A stretch of 64,000 nt of DNA from Akebia trifoliata (GCA_017979445.1 CM030719.1:28787317-28851316); one strand, 5' to 3'; counted from the stretch's first letter, positions 10,617 through 23,299 are shown. Notes: generated from the letters alone by a model not told the origin. Numbers and translations are program-made.

Positions 10617-13600
10617 ATGGCTCTCACCACATTCTCATTTCCTTCTCATCTGCCTAGAGTTATAGCTTCAGATCTTCATAAGCCAAGTTCACTCACTTCT
10701 CACTTGTTTTGGGGAACAACTCTGCAATACCCATTTGAACAAAATCTCAATCAGGTTTGAAATTTCCATATCTTTGTATAATCAAGTAGAAAAAAAAAAA
10801 AAAAAAAAACCCATACCCATTTTGTTAAAATCTTATTGAGTTTTGAAATTTCAATATTTTTTTATAATCAAGTTGACAAAAAGAGGGGAAAAAAATAACC
10901 ATTTAGAGAAGAAGAATAACTATACATGTTGATATTTGATTTAGAGAAGTGGGTTTTATGCATTTTGTCTGTTTTGAAAGATTTTTTAGAGTTTAGGTGG
11001 TGGGTTTGTGAAAAAATTAAATTTTGAGGAAACCCCATCAAGTATGATCAAATTTTTAGTTACTTTCATGGAAAAATTGAGATAAAAGTCATTGAAAGAA
11101 ATGGGTGGTTTTGTTCTGATTTGGTTTGGTTTGATATGCAGGTTAGAAAAAGGTCTGGTTGTGTTTGGGCATCACTATCAGAGAGAGGTGAGTATCACTC
11201 ACAGAGACCACCAACTCCTCTCTTGGACACCATTAATTATCCCATCCACATGAAGAACCTCTCTGTCAAGGTAAATAAATCAAAGCTGATATAAAGTTTA
11301 TTTTTTTTATATTAATTAGAATTGGAGTTTTGCTAAGATACTACATGTTTGTATATATGTTTATGTAGGAGTTGAAACAACTCGCCGATGAACTGCGTTC
11401 AGATGTCATCTTCAACGTTTCCAAGACCGGGGGTCATCTCGGTTCGAGTCTTGGCGTGGTTGAGCTCACAGTGGCTCTTCATTATGTCTTCAACTGTCCA
11501 CAAGACAAGATACTATGGGATGTTGGTCACCAGGTCCCTTTCTGTCATTTCTTCTTATTTTCAAGAATCCACACTTTTGTGCAAATTAAAACAAATGAAG
11601 TAGGAAATAGTTACTAAGTGACAAGTTATTGATAATTTTGATCATGCAGGCTTACCCACACAAAATCCTGACTGGGAGAAGAGATAAGATGCCAACACTG
11701 AGACAAACAAATGGGCTCGCGGGATTCACTAAACGCTCCGAGAGTGAATATGACAGTTTTGGTGCTGGTCATAGTTCTACGAGTATATCTGCAGCATTGG
11801 GTATCTCAAAATCCTAGTCAATCTGTGTCTATATGAGGGAATTGAAATCTTATACATGAATTGACTGACCCGTAGTCACCAAGTTGGGGTTCGGGAATAA
11901 CTTGACAAGGGGAAAATTTGGTAAATCAGGAAACATAGGAAAAAGGTCAGGAAAAATCGAGCTAGGGTTAGGGCTGTGTAATTGTTCCTATTAGGGGTGT
12001 TTTCATATTATATCATCAAGTCCCATACTAAACTACAATGATAAATCACCACTTTCCATATTGAAATCATTCATGCATCCATTACAAGTAACAATAGATC
12101 CACAACATATTCAAGTTTTGTACTATTCAAATTTTGATAAAGATCACAATCATGAGTTTGAGTTAGGATTTATTGATTTAATCGTGAAGTTTGTGATTTA
12201 ATTGCCAAGTTCATAAAAGTCGTGTCTTATGAAAAATATTTGTGATTAAATCAGTGAAGGAAAAAAGCCATATTTTAATCACGATCTTTTCAATAAGTTG
12301 TAACTTAATTCTTTGGTATTTTTTTTTTTTTATGAACAGGAATGGCCGTAGGAAGGGATCTTAAGGGCAAAAAGAACAACGTTGTTGCTGTAATAGGTGA
12401 TGGTGCTATGACTGCGGGGCAAGCTTATGAGGCCATGAACAATGCTGGCTACTTGGACTCTGACATGATTGTTATTCTTAATGACAACAAGCAAGTTTCA
12501 TTACCGACCGCTAATCTTGATGGGCCCATACCACCTGTGGGAGCGCTAAGTAGTGCTCTTAGCAGGCTGCAATCGAGCAGACCCCTTAGAGAACTAAGAG
12601 AAGTTGCCAAGGTCGGTAATGATTCACAAGAACAAAGAATAATTCTTGGACATGTTTTAAAGTGAAATTGAATTTTTTTTTGCTACTATTGCAGGGGGTT
12701 ACTAAACAAATTGGTGGGACGGTTCATGAATTAGCTGCAAAAGTTGATGAGTACACACGTGGAATGATCAGTGGGTCGGGTTCTTCCCTCTTTGAAGAGT
12801 TGGGTCTCTACTACATAGGTCCAGTTGATGGACATAACATAGATGATCTTGTAGCAATTCTCAAAGAGGTGAAGGGAACCCATACAACAGGACCAGTACT
12901 CATCCATGTGGTGACTGAGAAAGGCCGAGGATACCCATATGCAGAGAAAGCTGCAGACAAGTACCATGGTAAACATATATCTATAACTTTAATCTGTTGT
13001 GCGCAACCCTGAATATATATATATTCACCTCGGAGGCACTGCGCCCTACTCCCGCATGGGCCCAGTCAGGTAACCATCGGGTCGAGCCCACTCCGCTTCG
13101 GAGAAGGTCCCCTTTGATTCTGTTTTGCCTCTTGAAGTCCAAGCCCAATAAGAATACTGGACATTTCACAAGATATTCAATAAATTAGCATTCAAGAAAT
13201 GAGAAAAAATTAGATTACTTGGTGGGATTTTGTTTTTGTAGGTGTGACAAAATTCGACCCAGCCACCGGAAAGCAATTCAAGGCCAGCGGTGCGACACAG
13301 TCCTACACCAACTATTTCGCAGAGGCTTTGATTGCTGAAGCTGAAGTGGACAAAGATATTGTAGCAATTCATGCTGCTATGGGTGGGGGAACGGGTTTGA
13401 ATCTCTTCCTTCGCCGCTTTCCCAACCGATGCTTCGACGTTGGAATTGCAGAACAGCATGCTGTCACATTTGCTGCAGGTCTAGCTTGCGAGGGCATTAA
13501 ACCTTTCTGTGCAATCTACTCATCTTTCTTGCAGAGGGCTTACGATCAGGCAAGTTTATGTAATTTAATGAACTAAATATGCCAAATTTAAGCTTGGGTT

Positions 13601-14908
13601 CTTGTGATGCTGACACACGTATTTCATTTCGCAGGTGATACATGATGTTGATCTGCAAAAACTACCCGTGAGGTTTGCATTGGACAGAGCTGGGCTAGTT
13701 GGAGCTGATGGTCCAACACATGCTGGGTCATTCGACGTCACTTTTTTGGCGTGCTTGCCAAACATGGTTGTGATGGCTCCATCGGACGAAGCGGAGCTTT
13801 TTCACATGGTTGCGACTGCGGCTGCCATTGATGACCGACCCAGTTGTTTCCGTTACCCAAGAGGCAATGGAATTGGTGTTCAATTGCCACCAGGGAACAA
13901 GGGCATCCCTTTAGAGGTAAAATATCACCTTAATGTGTTAGACTATAGAGGTGTCTTGTATCTCATGGTCTATGAAAATATTTATGATTTGTCATACCCC
14001 AGTTAAGCCCCGTTATATTCATAATTCTCCCCCTCTCTGACAGGTTGGTCTTTTGGAGTAGTTGGTTTGTTAACATGGTATCAGAGCACTAGGCTGATAT
14101 AGGTCACGGGTTCGATTCTTTCCACACTTATGGGTGAGGGGGAGTGTTGTGTATATTTTTCTCTACTCTTGGTTGTGTCATACCCCAGTTAGCCCCGTGA
14201 CCCTCTTATATTCATAGTTCTCCTCCTCTCCAATAGATTGGTCTTTTTTTAGTAGTTGGTTGGTTAACAAATAGCAATTAAGTACGTTTTCGATATTTTT
14301 GGTTCATGTAATTCTCTATAAAATTCCAATTAAGACCAGTAAATGATCAACCAAGTTAATGTAACTGCTGCGGGAATTTTCCAACAGGTTGGAAGAGGTC
14401 GGGTTTTGATCGAGGGAGAGAGAGTGGCACTCTTGGGCTATGGAACAGCAGTTCAAAGTTGTTTGGCTGCCTCTTCATTAGTGGAACGTCATGGTTTGAG
14501 GTTAACAGTTGCTGATGCACGCTTCTGCAAACCACTTGATCAAGCCTTGGTTCGCAGCCTAGCTAAATCGCATGAGGTTCTAATCACAGTTGAAGAAGGA
14601 TCAATTGGGGGATTTGGGTCACATGTTGCTCAGTTCTTGGCCCTTGATGGCCTTCTTGATGGCACAACCAAGGTATGCTTGTACGGAATTTATTGGTTCA
14701 TTAACATGTTATAATGTATCCATGTGTGCTAACCTCGTGTTGTTTAAATCCTGTGCAGTGGAGACCGTTGGTTCTTCCTGATCGTTATGTTGACCATGGA
14801 TCTCCGATTGATCAAATGGTTGAAGCTGGCTTGACACCATCTCACATTGCAGCGACCGTGTTCAACATTCTTGGGCAAACTAGGGAAGCACTTGAGATCA
14901 TGTCATAA
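10617..14908 (+). CDS. DXS2: 1-deoxy-D-xylulose-5-phosphate synthase, type-2 clade, complete, ten exons
   Basis: DXS condenses pyruvate with glyceraldehyde 3-phosphate, the first step of the plastid MEP isoprenoid pathway. Exons: 10617-10754, 11142-11270, 11369-11533, 11650-11800, 12340-12611, 12695-12968, 13242-13549, 13635-13916, 14388-14672, 14759-14908; they sum to 2154 bases, 717 residues plus stop, the usual plant length. Residues 1 to about 55 are Ser/Thr-rich and transit-peptide-like. Seen motifs: [10 protein letters not shown] (His112), thiamine-diphosphate motif GDG 214-216 to NDN 242-244, [11 protein letters not shown] with catalytic-type Glu447, and C-terminal transketolase wording [26 protein letters not shown] and the end [12 protein letters not shown] suggest the type-2 clade, often linked to inducible isoprenoids; that is recalled knowledge. 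Intron 7 begins GCAAGT after CAG, a GC-AG intron. No lesion was seen. Confidence 0.96.
13010..13120. other. GC-rich insert in DXS intron 6
   Basis: Inside intron 6 (12969-13241) a patch with CACTGCGCCCTACTCCCGCA, GGGTCGAGCCCACTCCG and CTTCGGAGAAGG is far richer in GC than any other intron here. GGGTCGAGCCC looks a little like a Pol III B box, but no matching A box was found. It is probably a short repeat insertion. Confidence 0.4.
13990..14269 (+). mobile_element. TRIM-like miniature LTR retrotransposon in DXS intron 8
   Basis: A 3' LTR at 14145-14269 begins TGTTGTG and ends GGTTAACA. A second copy of its later part (CATACCCCAGTTA...GTAGTTGGTTTGTTAACA) ends at 14075. Directly after that copy comes TGGTATCAGAGC (14076-14087), the plant initiator-Met tRNA primer-binding sequence. 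Directly before the 3' LTR is the purine run GGGTGAGGGGGAG. The internal part is only about 70 bp, so this is a terminal-repeat retrotransposon in miniature. The first ~35 bp of the 5' LTR are missing or unrecognisable and no target duplication was found. Confidence 0.82.
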
Positions 14909-16543
14909 AGAAAAAAAACATACAAGAAAAGAAGAAAAAATCTGGGAATGTTATCCCCTCAACAATGTAAAAATGGAATAGCTGTAAAAATTAATTTATA
15001 GTGATCATGCAATGTGAGTGACTCAACCAAAAAACTTCATCAAATACCATTGGTTTGCTGTAATGAAAGAGAAAAAAAAAGCCCAAAATGTTTGAATAGT
15101 CGAAAGAAGAGATTGATTCTAGATGGTTTAATTAGATTGCATTTGATTATAATTAACTCTAATATACTGTAATCTCCAGGGCATACAACCATGTTAATGG
15201 CATGAACATTATCAGAAAGAAATGGAGAATGTTTCAGTTGGACTAATTCTATAAATTATGCCACCATATTAGGCCAAATTCATCCTTCTATTTGTTCGAT
15301 GATTATTAAGAACAGGCCATGGACTTCGCGCTGTCTGCGAATGTTGGAACATCGGCACTGAGATCTAATGTGTTAAATCTTATTATGAATCTCTTATGTT
15401 TCCCACTACTATTTTTTTGTCTTGAAAAGTCAATTTGATTTTAAAAGTCCTTTCAAGGTGTCTTTTACATTTGGACTGCATGTCTAAATAAATGCTAATC
15501 ATGGATACTGCTTTTTTCCATGGATTACTGCTTGAATCAACCAAAATAGAGCTTCGGTCAACTCCCATGGTGATTGGGCTGTCCTAGTGAACGCTATAAT
15601 GCAGAGGACTGTGTGATTGCTAACAGAGATGTTAGAATAAGAATGAGATTGAACCACATAGTAATACTGATATGAGCACGGTTGTTTCTAATGGAGGGAT
15701 CGAGATGATTGTGAGAACAGAATTGAGAACATAGCTTTTGGATTAAAAAATGCGAGGAGGACGAGCAAGAAGAGTAGATCAATGGAGGTGAACAAAAGGC
15801 ATGTTTACACACAAACTTGCCCCCACAAGAGAGCTAAAGCTCAATCTTTTTCTCCTTCAAGTTTTATTTCTTCTCCATCCCTGGCCTCATTTTCTCTCAT
15901 TCCTCTTTGCATAAAGTTTTATCGAGGATTTCATGATACAAGAAGTTCTACTCTTAGATCTTACAAAGTAGATTATTAGTGATCATGTAAACCTTAACCA
16001 ATAATCTAAAGATTATTAAGAGATCTCAATGACAAAAAAAAAAAAAAAAAAAAAACTCAAACTAAGCTTCATTCAATAGGTCAGTACCAAATACTATAAC
16101 AGAGATTCTATAGGTTTTTACCGAAATAGTTCAAAAAGATTCAATATCGTACTGAGTCATTTCAAATTCGGTAGGATCCTACCGAGTCTTTCCAACTAAT
16201 AAGATTTTACTTACAATGAAAATTTTCGGTAGCTACCTATCGAATAAAAAGTTGTGTTAGGTACTTGGGTGTCGAAAGTATTTTGTTAGGGTCAATTTGG
16301 TCATTTCACTATTTTTTAATTCTCTTTTTAACTGGGTGCACAGAGTAAAAAAAGTTGGGTTCAATTAAGTTCGATTGAATCGATTTTAGGTTAGAAGAAA
16401 GGATGACTAGGGTTTTAGTTGAGGATCTACAATCCAACAACTCACCGATTTCCTAATTTGTCTTCTAAATTTACTGATTCCCGATTTGTGAGGAATTATT
16501 ATTTGAAACTTGATTTTCCCCATTTGCAGTAATTCCTTCGACA
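14909..16543. other. DXS 3' region and spacer before the cyclin L gene
   Basis: The DXS 3' UTR should end within a few hundred bases (AT-rich tail near 14940-15010). No gene was recognised in the rest; short ORFs are unsupported. A 21-base A run lies near 16034. The last ~150 bases, rich in CCGATTT and ending CATTTGCAG at 16529, are probably the cyclin L 5' UTR, possibly with a 5' UTR intron ending at that AG. Confidence 0.5.
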
Positions 16544-18184
16544 ATGATTTACACGGCAATCGACACGTTCTATCCAACAGACGACAGCTAAAGAACTCGC
16601 CTTCAAGGAAAGATGGCATAATCGAAGAAACTGAAACGACGCTTAGAATCTATGGCTGTGATCTCATCCAAGAAAGTGGAATTTTACTCAGATTGTATCC
16701 TTTTATTTGACATTCTTCAATAAATTTGAATATAGTTTCCATTTTTCTGTTATTTTTATTTTCTTTAACTTTATCTCACACAGACCTCAAGCTGTAATGG
16801 CCACAGCACAAGTTCTTTTTCATCGTTTCTACTGCAAGAAGTCATTTGCTCGCTTTAATGTGAAGGTCTGAATCTGTAATTATGTTTTTTTTGTTCTTCC
16901 ATTGTTTTATGTAGGTTTTTTTTTTTTTTTTTTTTCGAAATTCCCAAAAAGTTAGAAAAAAGTACACTATTTATTTGAATTAAAATGGATTTTTTTTTAT
17001 TCTATAAAACAGTTAATTCTTTCTCACTTTTAATTTCAGTAAAACAATTAGAAAAAGTTCTGTTTTATAAAACAGTGAATTTTTTCCCTAATTTAACGAA
17101 AATATTTTAATTCCAAAATTGGTAAATTACCGAGTTTTTTTTTGGATTAAAATGAACAGTGTACCGTTTTGGTAATTTTTCAAATTTCAGCTCATGTTTT
17201 GGTAAATCACTTAAAAAAAAAAAAAACCCCAATCCATCAATCTCTTATTTGTAGCAAAATATTACAGTTTCGAATTTTACATCTTTTTTGGTTGTGTTAA
17301 CTTGCAGAGAGTTGCTGCTAGTTGTGTTTGGCTCGCTTCAAAACTTGAAGAAAGTCCCAGAAAGGCAAAGCATGTACTCATTGTTTTTCATCGAATGGAA
17401 TGCCGAAGAGAGAATTTACCCATTGGGCATTTGGATATCTTTTCGAAGGTTTTGGTCCGAAACCTTACTTCGAATTTTTGCTTGTCTTTGTCTTGTTTGG
17501 GTTGAACCAACTTGGTTAATGTTGGTATTGCTATTGGCAGTTGCAGTAACTTAGTTTTTTATATGGTTTCTTTCTAAGGTAAGGTTTGCTGTTTTTGATT
17601 ATTTGTTCATTTTTCTTACAGAAATATTTGGAGTTGAAAATGGATTTGAATAGAACAGAAAGGCATTTGTTGAAAGAGATGGGTTTCGTTTGTCATGTCG
17701 AACATCCGCACAAGTTCATATCAAACTACCTTGCCACCCTTGAAACACCTCCAGAGCTGAGGCAGGAAGCTTGGAATCTAGCAAATGATAGGTACTTTCT
17801 ACCCCTTGGAATAAAAGAGATGGTACCTTTTAACATATAATTCATTGAGTTTTGGTTAGTAACTGACTGTGGAATAATTGGAAGTTAGTAGTAAGAAATT
17901 TTATGAAGGCTTGTGCCTTGACTGAAAATATGTCTCAAGATAGAGATGATGGAAAAATACGGCTCAAATCCTTTTGTCCCAGGCCAGGTATCATTTCCCT
18001 TGATTCATATTGATGCAAATTTGACTGCACTAGTAATTAAACAAAAAAGCTGAATTCTCAAAGCTTGTAGCATTTTTTTCTAGTTTCTTTTTCATATAAA
18101 ATCAAACAGGAATTGATTTTATTATTCTTTCTAATTTTTGTATGCAATCATACACACTCTCTCAAGACCTGTGATACCTATGAT

Positions 18185-19145
18185 TTGCTGAAACGGTGGT
18201 GAGGGTTATGAGGAAGCTGTGGAAAACAGAGTCTTTGCAGGAATTATAATAGGAGTCGATGAGCCAACTATATTACATATTTAGTTTGCAAATGACACAG
18301 TAGTGTTCCCTGATGCATCTGCACCACATGTTAGATTTTTTATTGGTCTATTATACTGTTTTGAAGTGGTATCAGGGCTGGCCATCAACTTGCATAATAA
18401 GAAAGTGTGTGGGGTGGGTTCAACCCTGAATATTTGCATTCTAGCCGGATTTCAGGATGTCAAATGGGGATACTTTCCAGCTTCTTAACTGGGGCACCCT
18501 ATACAAGTAAAACTATGTGGTGTCCAACGATTGAGAGATTTAGCTATTGGAAGCGTAGGTACTTATCTGGGGAGGGCAAGTTGACATTGATAACAAGCAT
18601 TCTTGCCAATATCCCGATGTACTTTTTATCTTTCTTCATAATTTATATAAGTGTGGAATTGAGATTGATTAGGCATCAAAATTTTCTTTGGTGTGATAAG
18701 TCCAAAAAGCATAAAACCATTCAGTTTGTTAGAAATATTTCCAAGCCTAAAAGCATGGGGATTGGGTATCTTCAAAACTAAGCAAAAACATGTGACTCTA
18801 TTAGGGAAATGATGTGGAAGTTCAGGGTAGATAGTCAATGTTTATGGAGAAGGATAATCAAGGCTAAATTTGGGTATATGAATTTTGGATGACGGAGTGG
18901 GGGAGACAAAATTGTCTTATTATAGAGTTTCACTAAAGGATTGGGAAGGGGAGCAAAGTTTGTTTCTGGGGGGGATAGTTGGTGTGGCGAGTGACCTTTG
19001 CAAGAACAATTTCCAAACCTGCACCCTATTTCATAAATAGTCAATGTTTCCAAAAGTGCACTTGGTTGCTTAATGGTCCATGTTTTGTAATGGTTGGTCT
19101 GGTCTTCTTGACTGCAAGTTTAACGATCAAAAAAAAAAAAAAAAA
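18185..19145 (+). mobile_element. Truncated L1-type LINE fragment in cyclin L intron 4
   Basis: Broken frames give NRVFAGIIIGVDEP, then a stop, FANDTVVFPDASAP (normally FADD in the reverse-transcriptase active site, so one Asp is replaced by Asn), VVSGLAINLHNKKV, LSGEGKLTLITSILANIPMY and FLWCDKSKKHKTIQFV. These are in the order of the C-terminal half of a plant LINE ORF2. Several frameshifts and stops are present. It ends in a run of A at 19129-19145, as expected for a LINE tail. It accounts for most of the length of intron 4 (17792-19253). Confidence 0.82.
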
Positions 19146-19654
19146 CATTTATACCTTCTAAAAAAACTAGGGTGTGAAGGTTAGCCATTAAAATTGCTTA
19201 TTTAATAAAATAACGTTGTAATTGTTTTGAAATTGAAAGTCAATTTTGTGCAGTTTGCGTACAACATTATGCGTCCGATTTAAAAGTGAAGTTGTCGCAT
19301 GTGGAGTTGTATATGCAGCTGCTCGTAGATTCCAGGTGCCCCTTCCTGAAAACCCTCCATGGTGGAAAGCTTTTGATGCAGAGAAGTCTGGGATTGATGA
19401 AGTTTGTAGAGTTCTTGCTCACCTGTACAGCCTTCCCAAGGCACAATACATACCAGTGTGTAAGGATGGAAACTCATTAACCGTATCAAATAAAACATGG
19501 GAGTCATTAGCTCAGCCAGTTCCAATGGTGAATCCCTTTTTTCTATTTCTTTTTCTTCATTTTCTTCTTCAGAATTACATTGACATTTTTCTTGTTAGTG
19601 ATGATCCCTTTAGGTAAATGCGACCATATTGAGGATGACATTGAATAAGTCTAG

Positions 19655-20007
19655 CCTTACTTAGTAAGATTTCAAATCTTACCAAGGGTCATTGAGCTCA
19701 CCTTGTGACATCCAATAACATGATCCGATGCCACAGGGATGTAAATGTCAAAATTCTAGGAGCTTAAATACACACGCATGCACGTACCTGATAAGGGTTA
19801 TTTTTCACCCTTAAATTTAATTTTAAATTGGAGAGTTCAGTAACCGTCCTTTTTCAAAACCTTGGATCAAGGCTAAAAAAATTTATTATTATTATTTTGG
19901 ATCCGAGTTTTTCATGAAATCTAGATGGCTGTGGTGCTGGGTTGCCAATTTGCTAACCATTTGAGCTCAATGACCCTTAGTAAGATTTGAAATCTTACTA
20001 AGTAAGG
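19655..20007. mobile_element. TIR element in cyclin L intron 5 with ~45-bp near-perfect ends
   Basis: The left end CCTTACTTAGTAAGATTTCA continues with AATCTTACCAAGGGTCATTG and AGCTCA; the right end is its reverse complement with one or two differences, finishing at 20007. Each end contains its own small palindrome (AGTAAGATTTCAAATCTTAC). The interior is unrelated and has no ORF. No clear target duplication was found. Confidence 0.8.
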
Positions 20008-20488
20008 AAAATGTTTCTCAATGACATTTGACGATCAGTGATGTTTTCTCAGGAAGGCTCGCAGAATGGTCTGGTAGCTGGTAATGATACCAATACTCCC
20101 AAGGCTGCTTCTACAGCAGCTAATCCAGACAATGGTGGATCGAAGGATGCGTTGGTTAAAGTTGCCTTGGACAAACTGAAGGAGTGTAGAAAGAGTGATG
20201 ATGACACCAAGAGTGCTCCCATTGAGGGAGATGCAAGAGAAGACCCTTCGCTAAAGCCAAAGGCTGAACACAGAACGGAGGCTAGTGGAGAGAGGAACAA
20301 GGAGAGGGAAAAGGAAAGGGAGAGATCAAAGGGTCGGGATCGGGATCGGGATAGGGGGAGGGACTCCGACAGGGAACGGGAGCGTGAAAAGGAGGTGGAA
20401 AGGGAGAGAGAGAAACTCAAGGAAAGAAGTCATCGGTCCAAGGAAAAGGGGAAGGATTCAGGTTATTCAATAAATCTCTCTCATTATC

Positions 20489-20850
20489 ATGGTTTTAAAT
20501 CTCGTCCGAGAGGGTATCGTCCATGAACAAGTTGGATAGAAATGGCTCATATGTGCTAAATCTTGCTAGACAAACGAGATGACTTGGACGATATTTTAAT
20601 TAAAATAATTATTTCTTTTAGATTTAAATACTTATTATCTAAATAAAATGCACTAAACATCTTCTAATCTACCTAATTTTCTAAAAAAGTATAATTATTT
20701 TCATATAAATATTTATGAATAAATAATTTTAAAGCTAGTTAAATAGTTGACTCGTCCGGGACAACTCAGTCATGTCCATGAACAAGACGAGATGTCAAAA
20801 TCTGTGTTCGTTTTCCATTAAAATCTGAAAATTTTCTTCTTGTTGCTGTT
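20489..20850. repeat. Fragment of the ATGGTTTTAAAYCTCG repeat family in cyclin L intron 6
   Basis: CATGGTTTTAAATCTCGTCC at 20489 and a GTCCATGAACAAGACGAGAT block near 20774 match wording in the elements at 25.42 and 28.29 kb. The right terminus is not clear here. It occupies most of intron 6 (20462-20978). Confidence 0.5.
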
Positions 20851-21322
20851 ACATCCACTTGTGGTTTATGTAGATCTCTTGCTCAACTCATTTGTGCAGT
20901 TTTTTTTTTCTTTCAATTTTATTATAAGCTCTTATTTGTGCAATTAGATGGATTGATTTGTAATGTTTGTGGATGCAGGAGGGCTTTCAGAGAAATCAAG
21001 ACATTACCCATCTAGAGGTGTGCACTTCTAACTATTATACACTTCTTTGGAGTACCTCCAAATCCTTCACATCTTGAATGGGCTTGATCCAAACAAAGAC
21101 ACAACATGGACTTGTGTTCTTGATTGATAGACATAATGAAATATTTATCACTGTTTTTGTGTGGTCATGGGAATTTTCTCTTCAATAGCGTCACCCATTA
21201 TCTCGTGAAATCTCCACTTCTGATATTTTCCTTTTTTGTCTTTGTTAGATCGTGGTGACCACCATAGCTCCTCATATTCATCCCGGGAGAAAGATCGCCA
21301 CAGACACCATTCGTACACGTGA

Positions 21323-23299
21323 AGCTTCCAGTTTGGTGTGAGGTAAAGCAAGTTCAGATAATTAGAGACTTTTTTTTTGAAGTTGTTGAGTTGTGTCTCA
21401 GCTCAAAAGGGGTGCTGCAAAAATGTACTGTTAAAAAAAATCAGTTTGTTGATGGTTTCGGTGAATTACTATATTGCAGCATACACAATATTGGGAAATT
21501 ACAATTGGAATGTTAGGTTGCAGAAGGCCGAAGTTCTATTTGGCCAAAACTGGTTTGTACAAGTGAAGACCTGCCAAAATTAATTCAGATTGGTAGGTTT
21601 GAGAGATACTAGTGCATGTATCGAAAGGGCTCATCTGTAATTTAAAATATTCATTAAAGGGTTTTTCAATATTACATAATAAAAAGGATATTTGTAATTT
21701 TAAAAAGCAACCACGGTGATTTTGGTTTGCAATTTTCTTGGATTTTGACCAAAATGACTGATTGTATTAAGTTTAAGAACAATGCTGAAGTGATCTCAAG
21801 ATTGGATCTCACATAGCATGCCTTGACTTGAAAGTGTATGGGCTGAAGTGATCTCCAGATTATGGGAACTATAGATGCTTTTCTTTGAGATACGAGTGAA
21901 AAAGCATCTATGGTTCCTATTCACTTTCACCTCAAGATGTGTGATATGTGGTCTAATGTTGGGGTCACTCCAGCACGTCTCTAAGTTTAAATGTAAAAGT
22001 GGGGGCATTTGTGGGATACAAAATTTGGTATCGATCCATGTAAGGTGAGTTGTACAGCCTTGTTACAATCAATTAATTAGAAATAAATATCAAGAGGTGC
22101 TGTTTGGCTGCAGGGTCAAGTTGGGCCTGCTCTGATTATAATCCACTTCAGAGCCTTAATCCCCTGTTTTGGGTTGCACTATGTTGCATATGGGGGTACA
22201 ACGCCAGCCTTGTTTTTGTGCCATTTTCATCATTCAATCATAAAATTTAGTGTTCCCCTTAGAGAAATTTATTTTTAAATTCGAAATCAGTGCCAAAAAA
22301 AATATATCCATCTAATCTGATCACAATAACAATACCATTGAAAGGCATTTAACATAATAAAATTACAATAAAAATAAAAAATAAAAAAATAGAATTATCT
22401 TAATAATTAAATCCTGAGTGGCACAACCCTTTGCACATGATTACAAAATATTAGTGTTTATAATTGTCTTTATAAATAACTACTAGGGGCACTTGCAAAA
22501 AGGCACATGCATTACAAAAAGTAGGATTTATGCACAATTAAATTTTTTATAATTAGTCTAAAAAAAATATTTTAAAATTTTCAAACATATAGTCTTATTT
22601 TATCATTTAAAATATTGTAAGGGCCATTTTTTGTAATTTAAAATAATAATTAAAGCATTTTTGAAGATGACATAATAAAAATAATATTTATTACAGTAAA
22701 GATTTAGAAACTATGTAACATAATTATACGATCGTGAGATTGTAATTTTATTCTTGAAATGGCTCTATCATAGGTTACGTATGGAATCAATTCTCATAAT
22801 GGTGAGTCCATATGAGATCTGTTGAAACTAAATGGATTTATTTGAATTGTGTCAGAAAATACCAACTCGCGAAGTTGTTTAAAGTCTATGAGTGTTGATA
22901 CTATGACCTGAGGTCGAAACCTGCCTTCACCTACTAACTATTGATCACTAATGTCACTTTGCCTACCGAAAAAAAGAAAAGAAAATTAAATTGTTTGAAT
23001 TGTATGAACTATCATCAATTTGGGAGAAAATCAGAATGAGCATGAGGTAATAATTCCATATCGGTCTGAGCCAATTCATACACTCCAATTGTGTAGAAGA
23101 TACCGACTAGAAGTAATTTTAGTTAACGTGATCGTTAACTGCAAAGAAACATAGTTTATATTAATCCAACATTTTCATATTGCTAAACACATGAAAAGAA
23201 TTACATAAAGTTCAAAAAATTAAAATAACAGTATTTAATTCTTAAGGCCAGTTTATTTATCATGTTTATGTATCTGTTAAATGTTTCACTTTTCATTTC
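21323..23299. other. Spacer between cyclin L and the PPR gene
   Basis: The cyclin 3' UTR probably extends some 200-300 bases. One well-delimited MITE lies at 21777-21981. The rest is AT-rich and no coding potential was recognised. GGTCGAAACCTGCC near 22912 resembles a Pol III B box but lacks a partner. Confidence 0.55.
21777..21981. mobile_element. Mutator-like MITE with perfect 9-bp target duplication
   Basis: Ends GAACAATGCTGAAGTGAT and GTCACTCCAGCACGTCTC are flanked by exact TAAGTTTAA duplications (21768-21776, 21982-21990). A second internal copy of the end wording (GGGCTGAAGTGATCTCCAGATT, from 21840) shows partial duplication or nesting. The centre is GATGCTTTTCTTTGAGATAC then AAAAAGCATCTATGGTTCC. 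Confidence 0.92.

Larger units (their letters stand above)
16544..21322 (+). pseudogene. CYCL1: Cyclin L (RS-rich splicing cyclin) gene, eight exons, one-base deletion in exon 1
   Basis: Cyclin L partners CDK11-type kinases in nuclear speckles and acts in pre-mRNA splicing. Exons: 16544-16694, 16784-16865, 17308-17448, 17622-17791, 19254-19527, 20053-20461, 20979-21017, 21249-21322; all introns are GT-AG. The cyclin box reads FHRFYCKKSFARFNVK, RVAASCVWLASKLEESPRK, RMECRRENLPIGHLD; the tail is Arg/Ser/Glu-rich, ending SSREKDRHRHHSYT. The exons sum to 1340 bases; one more would give a 446-residue cyclin L. The missing base is near codon 14, where MIYTAIDTFYPTD should run into QLKNSPSRKDGI but hits TAA at 16589. 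No ATG opens the downstream frame before exon 2, where ATGGCCACA would give a protein without the start of the box. Either a recent lesion or an assembly indel; the rest looks under selection. Confidence 0.87.

Noticed and set aside
20049..20420. Ser/Arg-rich minus-strand frame
   Set aside because: Reverse reading of the Arg/Glu-rich exon 6 of cyclin L.
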